This document shows positions 1-12,548 of a stretch of DNA of 64,000 nt, one piece after another. The stretch is from Cladobotryum mycophilum (Eukaryota; Ascomycota; Sordariomycetes; Hypocreales; Hypocreaceae): positions 3,968,001-4,032,000 of the forward strand of contig JAVFKD010000016.1 of NCBI GenBank assembly GCA_036429605.1, in the 5' to 3' direction. The translations under genes were made by a program, and so were the position numbers. Under the pieces are notes generated by a model. That model was not told the DNA's origin. It did no database searches and saw only the letters and a list, made by a program, of their open reading frames with translations. Positions within the stretch are counted from its first letter, which is position 1; each line of letters opens with the position of its first letter.

Positions 1-290
1 CTATGGCCTTGTTCGTAGGCAGCTGGTTATACATGGTTCTGTGATTAGGGGTACCAGGATGGTTGCGATATGGTCTTTTAAAAGCTTACTACGGAAACAG
101 TAATGATAATGTTAATATAACGCTCTAATACAAGAAAGCAGGTTAATTGATTGCACTACTCATCAGTAAATGTGCCTATGTTCATCGAACCAAGCCACAT
201 TCAGATTCCTCAGTGCCTTTACGTCTACATATCTACTCTCATGAGTGATTTCATAGCAGAACTAAATATGAGACTACCTAGCAGTTATTC

Positions 291-1673
291 TCAGGAACCC
301 GCATCATCACGATTCCACACCCAAAAGTCATCCTCGCAATCTTTTATAAGACCCCTGGCTCCCAACTCTTCAATCCGGTCAGCGTCCCAGAACACCCATT
401 CCCAGTCCACGCAGGGTAATGGCTGTAAACCTGGTTCAAAGCTAGATCCCCCACCGTGCGCTATAGTCCATGCAAGAGGTGGATACCATCCGTCGGACGG
501 TTTAACTGCATCGCAGTCTCCACGGAATGGGAGCGGATAGTTCCAATAGTCTTTCCATGACTCACCATATCCATCTTCTTCATGCCAGAGTCCAAGATAT
601 CCTTCTTTTCATTTAATTCTTGGAACACTATCTTCGTACCAGAATCGGCACACAAAATCGTCCGTGATGTTATAAAAGAAATGGTGTTGAAAAGGTTCAC
701 CCGCCGGGTATGCCATCTGACTTGGGATAACTCTTACAAGATGGTCCTCATCTTGAACAGAAAAATGGAGAAAGTTCAACAGTTCAAGGCCTCTCGAAAT
801 CGTCCCATGAAGAATATGGCCGTAATAGCCTACATTTGTGGGGGGGTGCGTTAGTGGCTGTCGTTGAAGCAAGTATTGCAAGCCTGCTTATGGAGACTTA
901 CTGTCCGAGCCATCAACTGGTAAGTCGACTAGTTGTCTTCCAAGGGGTTTCTCCTCTTTCGCGCACAACACCTTGAAGGCTTGAATATACTTCCTCCTCG
1001 CAAACTCGTAGACGCAAACAATTTCGGCTAGTTCCCAGTGATGGAACCGGAGAAGATATAGGCGGAAAACTTGCTTTGTATCAAAGTCGATGTATTGCGT
1101 GCCCAGGTGAGTGGTGCCGAATAAGTTACACGGGAGTTGGAAGCGATATAAACCCCGAAATAACCGTGTTTCCTCCATTCCGGTTGGCCATCTAACACTC
1201 TCCTCACATCTATTAGCCCTCTCGGCAAGCTTAGATAGACAAACTCTGGAGCAACCTTCAACGAGAGGCTGAACAATGAATTGATAAAAATCTACCATGA
1301 GGAACGCCTCCTTCTCTGTGATATCTCTCATTATGTCTGACGTGTCATTCCTCTTCCGGTGCCCCTTGTACTTTGCAAGCATCTGACAGACGGTATCATT
1401 GGTTCGCATCTTTGCAAACTCGGCAGACCCTGTACGATAGGCAAACACCGCTTCAACAACGTATCGTCCAAGAGTTTCTATCAAGAATTGGCAAAGGATT
1501 GAGCGACTTGAAAGGCGGTATTGAGCATAGAAAACTGGAGATGCGTGCACTAAGCCAGAAAGCTCTGAGAGACGTAGCTTCTTGAGAATCAGATGTCGAA
1601 TTTCGGGTGGAAGGTTTTCGAGGGGGAATCGGATGGTAGGGGAGCCAAGACTTGTTCTTAAGTATTCACATTT
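291..1673 (-). pseudogene. F-box protein, interrupted by an in-frame TGA; 5' end not found
   Basis: On the minus strand the frame opens below a TAG at 1674-1676 and quickly gives an F-box-like start (LENLPPEIRHLILKKL, about 1572-1622). F-box proteins recruit substrates to SCF ubiquitin ligases; the substrate is unknown. A clear intron lies at 830-901: GTAAGT donor, CACTAAC branch, TGTAG acceptor. The same frame then continues to a TGA at 609-611 and, past it, stays open for 105 more codons to a TGA at 291-293. The part beyond the inner stop still looks coding: Trp-rich, ending in a DWEWVFWDADRIEELGARGL segment typical of the C-terminus of fungal F-box proteins. The inner TGA is therefore probably a nonsense mutation, or a basecall error. 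No ATG lies in frame at the 5' end, so a further upstream exon is needed or has been lost. Confidence 0.6.
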
Positions 1674-3470
1674 CTAGTTCTCTGGTCTTTACCTTGCATA
1701 TTTGGCGACAAAGGGCCAATGTTTGTAGTCTCCATCAGAGTAACAAGTTATGTAGTAAGAGTCTCCAGGTCAGATTCGGTAGCATTCATTTAGTACTTAT
1801 TATCAGCAATGTATATTCTCTTTCGTTGGTCATGTATCACAGTTAAGATACAGACGTGTATGAAACCCCAAAAGAGATATGGGCGGATGGGCGACTTATA
1901 AGCAGGTGGTAGTCCAAGTCACTCGTCCCCGAAACATCTTGTACGAAAGAGTCGATCCAAACAATGGCCATGATGTATCGACAGCATGCTTTACAGCTTT
2001 AGAAGATGACGACCTTGTTCACAAGATGATGCAAAGCGGGAGTAACTTCAGCCAGTCATTGGTAGTTGCTATGAAACCATGCGCTTCGATGCTGAGATTT
2101 ACTGTAAATAAGTCAATATGAGCCTTCGGGGTAGCAAGAACACAGACGTTCTTTTTTCTTCTTTTTTGTATGAATGGGTTCTGCTGCGTTATACTGGATG
2201 GACAAAGCGATCACCTTCTGCTTTTTTCTCTTTTACGGGAGCTGGTGTCTGGCTATGCGCAGGCAAAGATGGTAAGAGCAGAATTGAACACAAAGCTAAC
2301 ATTGTGTATCAAACTTACAATGCAAGTTCTGCTTCCATTCAGCACTTCCTTTGTCTCCAGGGTCTTTTGACAGATGACACAGCACGTATAAGCCGCTATT
2401 CTTTCTTGATTATCATATTCCCTCTGTTCCATGTTTCAAGACCTCAGTGTCTCATCATGAACGATGAAGCAGAAGAACAATAGAGTCCTCTACATGAGCC
2501 GCTTCGCATATTTGATTCACTCATTTCCTCTGCTCGTGATGCCTTTGGTGATTGCCTATGACCTTGTTGATGAACTGATAGATGCCATTGGAGACTTTGT
2601 GACTGTCCTCGCAGCTCCTGGGACTCCTTGAATGGGTAGAAATGCATTGAGCGCACGAATGTTCCCCCCTTCTACCCCGCCAATTCTCATCCCGCATGAC
2701 GAAGAGTTGCAGCAAATACTGCTCACTCACAACAAACAGTGAGATTTGCAGGTTCGACTTTTTGACTAATCAATAGGAACTAAAGCTGTAATGAATGACC
2801 TTTACAACGTCTAAGCCATCCCATGTCAATTCCTATTTGGCGGTTAGTTCAGTTTAGGGTAGGTAGACAATGGAAAGGATGGATGACAAATAACTGACCC
2901 ATTCCAAGCGATGATGGTGGGGTGTCCCGCTTCCATTCTCTACCAACCAAGTTTACGTCACCATTAGCAATGCACACTAATTGATAATAATGCCTACTAA
3001 GAGCTGTGGAATCATTCCCGCCCATTCCACTGGACCTACTTACACAATCCCCCTCACCAAGATTAGGTCAGGATATGGTCACCTCAGCCTTGTGCATATT
3101 CAATGCTCTCCAATCCAAGAGAACACAACCCAACTTGTACGTATTGAGCTAGAACGTTTCTAGTAGGACGGCGTTCTTGTCCTGCATGACGAGGTGAGGA
3201 GAAGTTTGGAGCTTGGAGATTGTGTGTATATATATCGCCCATAGCAATCCCACATTCTGGTCTGATGAAAAGAAGACACCATCAATGACATTGAGCTTCT
3301 CCTGTCGATTAAGCAGTCGATTCGGCAGCAACCTGAATACCCTGAACAAGAAGCAATACCCACGATTGTTATCTTACTCGACAGCAGCCAAACAAAAGAA
3401 TCATCAGATCCCATCCCTATCGCTCACACATACCACTCCAGCAGCTCTATTTCCGCAGCAAACGAGAACA
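1674..3470. other. intergenic, no supported gene
   Basis: About 1.8 kb between the divergent F-box gene and the GST gene. Only short frames of at most about 120 codons occur, without recognisable domains or splice-supported continuation. The last 250 bases probably hold the GST promoter and leader. Confidence 0.5.
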
Positions 3471-4746
3471 ATGGTGAGTCCCAAGTACCTCGGTACTCCA
3501 GCAGACAAAACAACCCCCTGCTAACAGACATCACCAACGCACAGTCTACGGATAGCAAAATCACCGACTGGGTCAAGCCCGACGACAATTCTGGTGAATT
3601 CAAGCGCCAAGTCAGCTCATTCCGTGAACGCATTTCACGAGAACCCGGCGCCCAGTTTCCCCGGAAAAGGGCAGGTATCATCTCTTTGTTAGCTATGCTT
3701 GTCCATGGGTATGCCATCTCCCCCAAATACACCTACCTACCCTATAGTGATACGGATCCTAACGAAATAATACAGGCTCATCGATCATTAATCGTAAGGA
3801 AACTCAAGGGCCTGGAAGACTTCATCTCCTTTTCAGTAGTTCACTGGCATCTTGGTCAAAAAGGCTGGCGATTCGTCACCAAAGATGAAAAGGAACCTGG
3901 CGAGAATGTGATCCCCGACCCGATTGAGGGTCACGAGAGCTTCACTCACCTCCGAGAGGTCTTTTTTGAGTCCAACAAAGACTACTCTGGTCGTTTCACT
4001 GTGCCGGTACTCTATGACAAGAAGACAAAGCAGATTGTCAACAATGAAAGCAGCGAAATTATTCGAATGCTTGGAACAGAAGTGAGCTCTCCGATTATCT
4101 CCCAGATCTCCAAGGTGCTAACAATGTCATTCAGTTTGACGACTTGATTGAGGAAAAGTATCGCTCTGTTTCTCTCTACCCAGAGGACCTGCGTAGTCAG
4201 ATTGACGAGGCCAATACTTGGACCTATGATCTGATCAACAATGGCGTCTACAAAGCTGGCTTTGCCACTACTGCCGAGGCATATGAGAGAAACGTGGTCG
4301 CTCTGTTTGAAGCTCTCGATAGGACAGAGAGGCACTTTAACCAACAAAAGGAGGGGCCGTATTACTTTGGTAACACCATCACCGAAGCTGATATTCGACT
4401 GTAAGTATACTTGTCGTCGCACAACCTTCTTCATCACTCGAGTGGCCTGACTGATGCATTTTTCTCTGCTAGATATGTGACACTCATCCGCTTCGACCCC
4501 GTCTACGTGCAGCACTTCAAGTGCAATATCCGGGACATTCGCTCGGGATACCCTCATCTGCACAAGTGGATGCGCAATCTATACTGGAACGTGCCGGCTT
4601 TCCACGACACGACCCAGTTCGAGCACATCAAGTGGCACTACACCAGGAGCCACACCCAGATTAACCCGCTGTCGATTACGCCTTTGGGCCCCTTGCCGCA
4701 TATCTTGCCCCTGGACGAGGAGGTGGCTGCTGTGACCAGGTTGTAG
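3471..4746 (+). CDS. ECM4: Ecm4/Xi-class glutathione transferase (glutathionyl-hydroquinone reductase), one-base frameshift
   Basis: Five exons: 3471-3473, 3545-3708, 3776-4081, 4135-4400 and 4473-4746, with donors GTGAGT, GTATGC, GTGAGC and GTAAGT. Family members reduce glutathionyl-hydroquinones using a catalytic Cys in a CPWAH motif. Here CPW closes exon 2 and AHR opens exon 3, at about residue 54. The thioredoxin-like N-terminal half and the helical C-terminal half (ADIRLYVTLIRFDPVY) are both present. The first exon is the ATG alone, since GTGAGT follows it directly. The frame breaks at TTTCCCC (3656-3662): upstream reads REPGAQFP and downstream reads EKGRYHLF, one base out of phase. Exon lengths total 1013 nt; with one more base they total 1014 (337 aa), a normal family length. 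I read this as a lost C in a run of C, more likely an assembly error than a dead gene. Confidence 0.85.
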
Positions 4747-6006
4747 GACTGTGCTATTCTTCTTCTTCTTGGACTGCCAGGGTCATTAGGGGTCCAATGA
4801 AGGAAGCACACCACCGCAGCGTATTATAGGATAGGCAATGTTATCTTAATTCAGGGACTTTTATGCATCCGACCCTTATTTCGTGAAATCGTGCATGTAT
4901 CAAGACACTTCTTTTTTGCTGGTCACTTGGACCCTTATCATTGGTTCTGGTCACATGATCAAGATACCTTCAAAGTGGAGGCTGCTAACTGGCCATCTTT
5001 GGTTGATTTAATTGGCTGATGACTGGGTTGACTGACCCCGAAATCGAATCGGTACGTACCGTTGATGGGTACCCACTGCAGCTACAGGGTTCCAGCAGCA
5101 CCAATTCATCCCCTCAGACCCCCCCAAATAAAAAAATAACGCCTAAACAGGAGCCCACGGATCCATTAAAATGCCTGAGCGTCACCTGTATTGGGTACCT
5201 ATAGCTTTCCCCTACAAGCCCAAGAACAGCGCTGAATATTCTCGCCTGCCGCCTAACGCACTGAAGCCAAGCAGCCCGCAACAGCGTAGCCAGGCTCTTG
5301 GGCCTTGGTGTTGTCAATCCTCACCACCACCACCACCACAACAACCACCGCCGCCCCTCTCCAAATATTCCCCATCCCATCATCTGTCCTCTCACGCACT
5401 CAATCACAAACAACAACGTCAACGCCAACAACAACCACAACATCACTTTCTCAACATCCGTTTCAGCAACACCGCAACTTCTCGTCGCCCAATACCAACT
5501 CCTACGTATCACAGCATCTGATTACTTTTGTCCCCCTCACCGACCACAACTTTTTCCTCCCCGCCCCACGCCCACAATATTTAAACCATCATTTTCCACC
5601 TCCTTGATCGTGCCTTGTGCCTCCTCCTCTCCTCCTCTTTTTGCCTCCCCAGTTCTCCCTAACAGCTCTCTCCCGATTACCTCTCTTAAGCTCCCACCTA
5701 TCTTTGTCCTAAACCACCACGCGTTCCGATTTACTACCGATCACCTCCTCGCCGATATCACTCGACCATCCTCTCGACTGCTCCGCAATCGCCCACGTCC
5801 AAGCTTTCAGCCTCTCAGCTCTACGGGCACCGCCAAATATAACTACTCAATCACACGCGCCCATTGTTCAATACCTGTGCCTCTGTTCGAATCGCCCTTG
5901 AACCGCTCTCAATAATCGCCTAATTCTCCTTTGACCTTCCCCTCCCCTCTGCCGCGACCGGCCGACGCTTTTCGCCGGATGGGCATCGCACCTCCGTTGC
6001 CCTGCT
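4747..6006. other. intergenic region and pyrimidine-rich leader
   Basis: The 3' flank of the GST gene is followed by the upstream region of the next plus-strand gene. From about 5290 to 5940 the plus strand is C/T-rich with CAACAA and CCACCA runs, including an ACC repeat at about 5322-5345. The frames in it are low-complexity His/Pro/Thr and look like leader, not protein. Confidence 0.5.
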
Positions 6007-8437
6007 ATGGCCGTTCGATACACCGCTGAGCATTTGCTCTTCCTGCGAGACTCGCCACTATGTATCAAACCAGAAAAACTTCCTCCCGCCGAGGAGTGGA
6101 TGGGGTGAGCCACTTATCTCCATGACTTCGCTTTCAAGTAGCTCTCTTTTTGCTGACCACCTCATAGTGTGCCCCCAGAGCAGATTCGTTCGCAAAACAA
6201 ATCAATTGGTGATCGGCCACGATCTCTCGAGAATCCACTACTCGACCAGACCAACAGACGATCGGGTCTCAATCATGTCTCGCGAAACAGCACAAGTCGG
6301 TTCTTCCACATGAATGTCTTGCCTCCAAAAATTTTCCTGCGCTAACCTGTATCAAATGACTTCAAGACCCCGAGGATATTGTCTTTGCGCCGCCGCGAAT
6401 GGCCTTTGCGTCATCTGGCCGAGGTAGCAAGGTGGTAGAAAACGATCGGCCCAAGGATGCGGACTCACAAGGCCGCTTCAATCTGCGCGGCCGGAATGGC
6501 GATTTGGAGAGCGATCGCCTCCGCGGAACCAACCCTCTCCGTCGTCGTGGAGATAGTGACTTGGATGAGGGGTGGAGCATGGTCAAGCCCCGCAAGAGTT
6601 TCGGCGCCGAAGGTGCTGAGCGCTTTCATGGCCGAATGGGCGGCAACTTTCGAGATGAGAAGAAACCGCTGAAAGATAAGGACGAGCGAGAGGCTACTCG
6701 AGATCGCCCGACAAGAGCCTTTGATGGTTTTATTCGAGACAAAGAAGGCGCTGAGATCGATGGTCGACCTCGCAACGGTCTCCCTAGGAGTAAGCTGGAA
6801 TCGCCTTGGCACAAGAACGAGACAATCGAGCCTGTCGCAGCAGAAAAGAAGGAGCGCGATCGAACGAAGAGCTGGAGAGATCGAGATAACACCGAGGCTG
6901 CGGATGATCGCGGGGCTGGCAGGTCAACAGACAGGCGCTGGGGCGGCCGCGACCGTGAACAACGTGTTGAAAGAGAACCAGAATGGTTCGATGAGCCAGC
7001 TGAGGCAAACCGAGAATCCCATACGCAGCAGGACTTCCAAAAGTGGATGGAGCAAATGAAGAAGGCCAAGGGCAACGGAGCCACTTCCGAGAGGCCGGCC
7101 GCAGCTGCGGCCACCGAGCCAGCCGAAGCCGAGAGGGCCCCCCGTCTGTCCCGGCCGCTGAAAATGCACCCGACAAGTTCTTCCTTGCGTTTGGCGGGAA
7201 GACTACTATTGATCCTACAACACCTGCCGAACAAAAGGACGTCGCACCTAAGCCCAAGACCGCCGGAAAATCTTCTAGATTTACCTCGTTCTTCAATCAG
7301 GCACCGGAGGATGTGCGACCTCGAATGGAACAGCCAGCTAGTGTCCCGCCCAACGTTCAGTATGCGCTCCCCATATCAGCCCTACTTCCAGCAGCTCCAG
7401 CTCCGGCTCCTGCGCCAGCCCAACCTCAACCCGTTGAGGAAGAGAGACAAGCGTTCCAACAGCTATTAGCTAAATTGCAAAAGCAAAGCCTAAGCCTCAC
7501 ACCGCCTACATCATCGCCGTTCGCAGCCCCACCTCAGGTTGCAGATGTTGGAAAGAAAAGTGCTTATACTTCACCCGACCCATTCCAGCAATACGGCGGA
7601 GAGCGACGTGACGGACCCATCGGACGACCACCGCCGCACCATGTGCAAGAGATCCTTGCGCCTCGCCCGCAGCAGCAGTCTGCCCGCCCTGAGCAGCTTC
7701 TTCAAGATCTCGTAGGGCACCATCAGCGAGTATCAAGTCAGGGTTCTACTCGCCCTGACCAATCTCGTAACAACAGCAATACAGAGTTCTTAATGAACCT
7801 GATGAGATCAGGGCCTGACGCACAACACTTGCTGCGCATGGCTCAATCTCAGCCGCCCCCGCAGAAACCGGTACAGATGCCAATGCTCAACGACCGTGAG
7901 CCAGACTTTTCTCCAAGAGACAATAGGGGGCCACAGCGCCAGATGCGCCCACAGCCACCACCTGGCTTCCCAATGGATGACTCGTTCCATAGCGTTGAAC
8001 GAGACTCCCGCCCCACTCAGCCTACGCAGATCTTGCAACGACCACCTCCACCTCCCGGATTGGATCAAATGCCACCCGCCTGGATGACGGGCGGACAGAT
8101 GGCGCCACCACCTCAACAACGAGGTCCCATGATGCCTCCCCCTGGACTCCCAGGAGGGCCAACCCGTAACGTGCTCCCGCACATGTTCCCACCTAATTTC
8201 CCACCTGGAGGAATGCCACCTCCTGATGCCATGGCCGGTATGCCCCCTCGCAATATGCCCCTGCCTCCACCAGGCTTCTTTAACGGACCACCCCACGGAT
8301 TTTTGCCCCCTGGACTCGGTGGGTTCAACGGACCACCCGGACCTCCGGAATCGCATGGCTTTGGCGGTTCACCATTTGAGGGTCGAGGCATGCCCCCCGC
8401 TGGAAATGGACGCGGTGCGGCGTATGGCCGACCATGA
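6007..8437 (+). CDS. putative eIF4E-binding protein (Eap1/4E-T-like), proline-rich, one-base frameshift
   Basis: Exons 6007-6104, 6168-6295 and 6367-8437. Residues 5-11 read YTAEHLL, a match to the canonical eIF4E-binding motif (Tyr, any four, Leu, hydrophobic). The rest is a long, charged, disordered protein: Arg/Asp/Glu-rich first half, a Q/P-rich middle and a Pro/Gly/Met-rich tail. This architecture fits translational repressors such as Eap1 or 4E-T; I infer that role from the motif and composition only. Intron 1 has GTGAGC; intron 2 has a weak GTCGGT donor but a good CTAAC branch, so that junction is less certain. The frame changes at a run of six C (7138-7143): exon lengths total 2297, one short of 2298 (765 aa). 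Both sides of the break look coding. Confidence 0.6.
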
Positions 8438-9214
8438 ATAATGGATGATTACGATGATCTTCTTTTGAGGCTACGGATGAAATCTGGGGGGGACATGGGA
8501 ATAGCTGCCTGATTTTATTTTGTGTTTCTTCTTGGGACCTTTGTACTTGATCCATACCCTTATCGTTGAGTCTTTTTTTCGAGTGTTTTTCTTTTTCTTG
8601 GACGGTTTCTCTCCAAAACACCTGGCGGGGAGGGTTAATCATGATGAACCCCACTTCTTTTTTTAGTTGTTTTCTTTTTCTTTTCGTTCTTGATGGGCCT
8701 GTGGTTACGCGCATGTCCTGGGACATGCGTTGAAAGGGGTGTAGGGAGAGAGAGAAATGAGGCTTGGCAAAGGGGAAGCGGGACTACTTTGATAAGGGTT
8801 CGCATCGGGTCATTGTGCGGGAGGAGATATAAAAGACAGGCGATGAGAGAATGAAATAACATGTTACAAAAGCATTTTGGTGTTTTTATGTTGGACTTTT
8901 GTGATGTTGTGATGTGAAAGGTGGTATTTGATGGACTGGTGATGGGGAGCCCCGGATGGTTTTAAGGGAGAGAAGATGATGATTGCCAACTGTAATTATA
9001 TAACGACATCATATTCCAGGCACTGATTACGAGATAGTGAACAGAGAGTCAAGTAATCACTTATAATATGATATTCATACCACGTAAAAAAAATTATAAG
9101 AGACATTTGCCATGAAGAATATCCCATTATGGTCACTATTCTCTACTTACATACACAAGGAAGCTCCCATATCCCTAGAGCTCAAAGTCTAATTGCTATT
9201 CATAGTCCATTTTC
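8438..9214. other. tail-to-tail intergenic region
   Basis: The 3' flanks of two convergent genes. It has T-rich stretches (8575-8690) and an AT-rich part (8990-9110) but no coding frame that I can support. Confidence 0.5.
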
Positions 9215-12200
9215 TTATGGAAGATTGACCTTAATATACGGAACCTCGACGTCCTCTTCATCCATATCCTCTGCAACAATCTCAAAGATGACCTCCTTTT
9301 GGTGAGAAGGAATAGGCTTCTTGGAAATAGTCTCTGCCAAGGTGCTGAGCTTCATCTCGTAGCGGTCCTTGAGCTTAGCGGGCGGGAAGAAGCTAGCGTA
9401 TAGGAGGCTGACTCCCGAGCTAAGCATGCTAATGCTGAGACCCTTGGCCTTGAATGTGTCTAGAAGCTCCCTGAGAGTGATATCCTCAATCTCAAAGCGA
9501 TCCCAGATCTTGTCCAGCTTGACCTTGCCTTCAGGTCCCTTGTATTCCATCTTGGGGCTGGCAATGGGCTCGCTGAAACCGAAAAATGGCAGTGCAAGGT
9601 TGATGAAACCGTTCTTGTACTGCTCGATATCATCTTTGCCATCAATGACCTTGTACAGCTCCAGCACAATCAAGCCTGTGACAAGGGCTGTTGTTGTAGC
9701 GATCGCTGGAATAATCTTGCCGGCAATAAATTTGGTCTTGTGTCGGTCGGCCGCCTCGATCTTGTAATTCTCGGCTCGAAGGTTGCTGCATGCAGTGATG
9801 AAGTCAATGTGGTGGTTTGTGTCATCATCCTTTTCAAAGTCCACAGGCTGCAGTTGGAAACCTGCTAGAGTGTTGGCAGATGGAATGCTGTTGATGATCT
9901 TGTCTAGCTCGTCTGTATCGTCGAAGCTGCTAGCATTTGGATCCTATATAGAGTTAGTTACATCACACAGATTATTGCCACATCAATGGTTATAAAACTT
10001 ACCGGTTCCTTGTCGTCAGCCTGAATCTTGACATTAGAATCGGGAGTAAAGTCCGGGACGATGACGTTCTCCAACTCGCGCAGATAGATTGACTTGTCAT
10101 TGCCAGGGGATTTGATGTTGAAGTTGAAAGCATGCAGGTTTGCGGCGGCCACAACGAATCCAAAGTGCGTGGCGTTGTTGGGGTCAAACTTGAGTGGTTC
10201 AGGTGCTCGCTTGGGGCCGGACCAGAACAGGGTGCCGCCAGAGGTTTCGGAATCCTTGGGGAAGTTGTACAACAATTGTTGAATCTTGTTTGTGAATTCC
10301 GACTCAAAGAGCATACGTGCCCAGGCGATACAATCCTCAAACGTACGGGGGCGTTCGGTGGTCAAGTAATTGCGGAGTGTTTCAAATGTTTCCATCTGGT
10401 TACCACCCTGCTTCAAGGTGGACTGTATAAAGTTGGGCTGGGTCAAGTAAAGGTTGACAGTCTGAGGAGCCTTGATAAAGCACTTGTTAAATACGTATTC
10501 CTTGGCCCAAGAAATGGTATGCTCGATCTTGTTGGGGAAGCTCTTGATGGTGCACATGGGGAACTCCTTCTCCGGAGGGTCTTGGGAGGATGAGTATGAT
10601 TCCGTGAGATGTGGAAGAACAACTTGCGTGTTTCCCTTGGTGCCCAAGGTACCACTCTCCAGCAGGGGCTTGCGGAAGAAAACACATCGTCGGTCGACAT
10701 AGGTTCTCGCCTCAACATTGTCCAGGGCATTCGTCACACCATCAAGAGACTTCCAGAAGTCTTCATTGAAGACGTTTTCCGTGTCTGCACTAACTCGCTC
10801 TCTCATTGTCGTGATGTGGCCATCCAGGTCCGGGTTCATTCGCTGAACAGCCTTGGCGGCGCAGTCGCTCTTCATACCACCGACATCCGCAGCCCTAAAA
10901 AGGAATTGACGGTTGAGGTTGCTCCTTTCGATTGAATCCATATCAGTCACGTAAATCTTGCCCTTTGGACCTGTGCCCAAACCCATCATTGCCCAATTCT
11001 TCAGCATTTCGCAGCCAATGGCTCCGGCTCCAACCAGGAACTGCGTCAGGTTCGCAATCTTGTCCTGGAACTCGGTACCAAAGACAGCAATCTGTCCATC
11101 GTACCGACTACCGATGGACTTGCACAACTCTGGAGATCTCTTGGTTGAAGTGGGGATAGATTCCAAGGAGTCAAAGTAAATCCATTGGTTGACGGGTTGG
11201 AACTTGCCGGATACCGCCTTGAGAACTTCCTGCGCAGTGATACCGCCAAAGAAAGCAGCCATAGAATTGAGATCACCTGTCGCCTGGTAACTCAATTCCT
11301 TGATGAGCTTCTCATTGATCTCAATTTCAAGCTTCTCCTCCTCGGCGAACTTCTTGACAGATTCCAACACTACGATGGCGTCATCCTCGTCCATAGGCTT
11401 GGGCAAACGCTTGTTGGCGACTTGGAATGCGTGGAGAGACTGGAATCCGAGATGGAGCTGTTGCGGGCGATCGAATTTGGCAAAATCGGAGATGAGAAAC
11501 TCGGGCGCCTTGAGTGCATCTGTAAAGCCCTTGAAGTTAATAATCTTGGGCATCTTGACCTGTTGGTATTGTCCACCGCGCTGGTACTGTCCAAGCCCTG
11601 ATACGTCGCCAATGGAAAATGTATAGGGACCCTTGACGGTGATCTTGCGGGGCTCGCTGTTGTTCAAGGCTTCCATGCCCACGACTTCGGAGAATGTGAC
11701 ATAATCGCCATCTTCTAAACCATGTCTAGTTTCGTCTAAAGCGGATACCAGGCCCTCCTCATCAATTCCAGCAACGATGCCGCTCAGGGGAGTCTCGCCG
11801 GTCGGGTCGACGACGACGAACTTTTCGCCAAAGTCGCAGAAAATGGATCCGAAAAGACCGTAGGTATCGGCAACGACGACGTAAATGCCCTTGGAGTGGC
11901 AGTAGTCGCCGATGGACTTCTGCGCCTGGATGGGGACGTTGGTTAGGACGACGACTTGGTACTTGTCGAATTGGGAGAAATTGTCGTCAATGCTGAGCTA
12001 GAATTAGCAGAAGGATAACCACCAAGATGGAGTCAGACATACCCGGGTGACTGGTGGACCTTGACGGGGGTGTAGGCGTTCAGCTCGGCCAGACGTGGGG
12101 CAGTGACTTCGTCCCTCGGCTTGCCCACATCACTAGAAGTTAGGAAGAACTGGGAAGAAAGATCTGCCAACTGAGCGGGAGCGGGGTCGTAGACTGTCAA

Positions 12201-12548
12201 GCTCTTGACACCAGCAAGGGCAATGTTCTTTGCAATCTCGACACCAAGACCCTTGAGACCAACAACGAGGATGTTGGAAGCGCCCATGCGCCTCATGGCT
12301 TCGTGACCCAACACATAAAGCTGTCTGCTGTAAAGGGACTCATCGATTTCGGCGTCGCCGACGACTGATTCGTCGACCTGCATTCTAGTCGCAAGATCGA
12401 CCTCGGGAAGTTTCGATTCCTGCTTTAGAGACGAAATGATGTTCATGATTAGCCAACGCTGGGACAGACACGCCAGATGCGGGGGAGGCGAGGGTGAAGG
12501 AAGCGAGACGAGCAGCATCAGAGGGGAAGAAAGGAAACTTACAGCCAT
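9215..12548 (-). CDS. UBA1: ubiquitin-activating enzyme E1
   Basis: Exons, from 5' to 3' on the minus strand: 12543-12548, 12043-12422, 10003-11992 and 9215-9943. They total 3105 nt, giving 1034 aa, which matches yeast Uba1 (about 1,024). The enzyme adenylates ubiquitin, carries it as a thioester and passes it to E2s. The inactive adenylation repeat is at the N-terminus (DESLYSRQLYVLGHEAM). The active adenylation domain has GAGAIGCEMLKNWAMMG near residue 450. The catalytic Cys is in PMCTIKSFPNKIEHT near residue 607, and the C-terminal ubiquitin-fold domain ends DVEVPYIKVNLP. The start codon sits in a 6-nt first exon (ATG GCT) followed by a 120-nt intron. The intron at 9944-10002 has GTAAGT and CTAAC. 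No disruption seen. Confidence 0.96.

Noticed and set aside
5171..5915. His/Pro/Thr-rich frames of up to about 200 codons
   Set aside because: They come from CCA/CAA-rich leader sequence; no phase is favoured and no start or domain is convincing.
7138..7190. An intron in place of the frameshift in the eIF4E-binding protein gene
   Set aside because: The only GT-AG pair (GTCTGT to CAAG) removes a multiple of three, so it cannot change the frame.
6626..7296. Long minus-strand open frames
   Set aside because: Antisense shadows of the Arg/Asp-rich eIF4E-binding protein gene; Ser/Arg low-complexity translations without domains.
10132..10593. Plus-strand open frame of about 150 codons
   Set aside because: It lies opposite the UBA1 coding exon and is explained by that gene's codon use.
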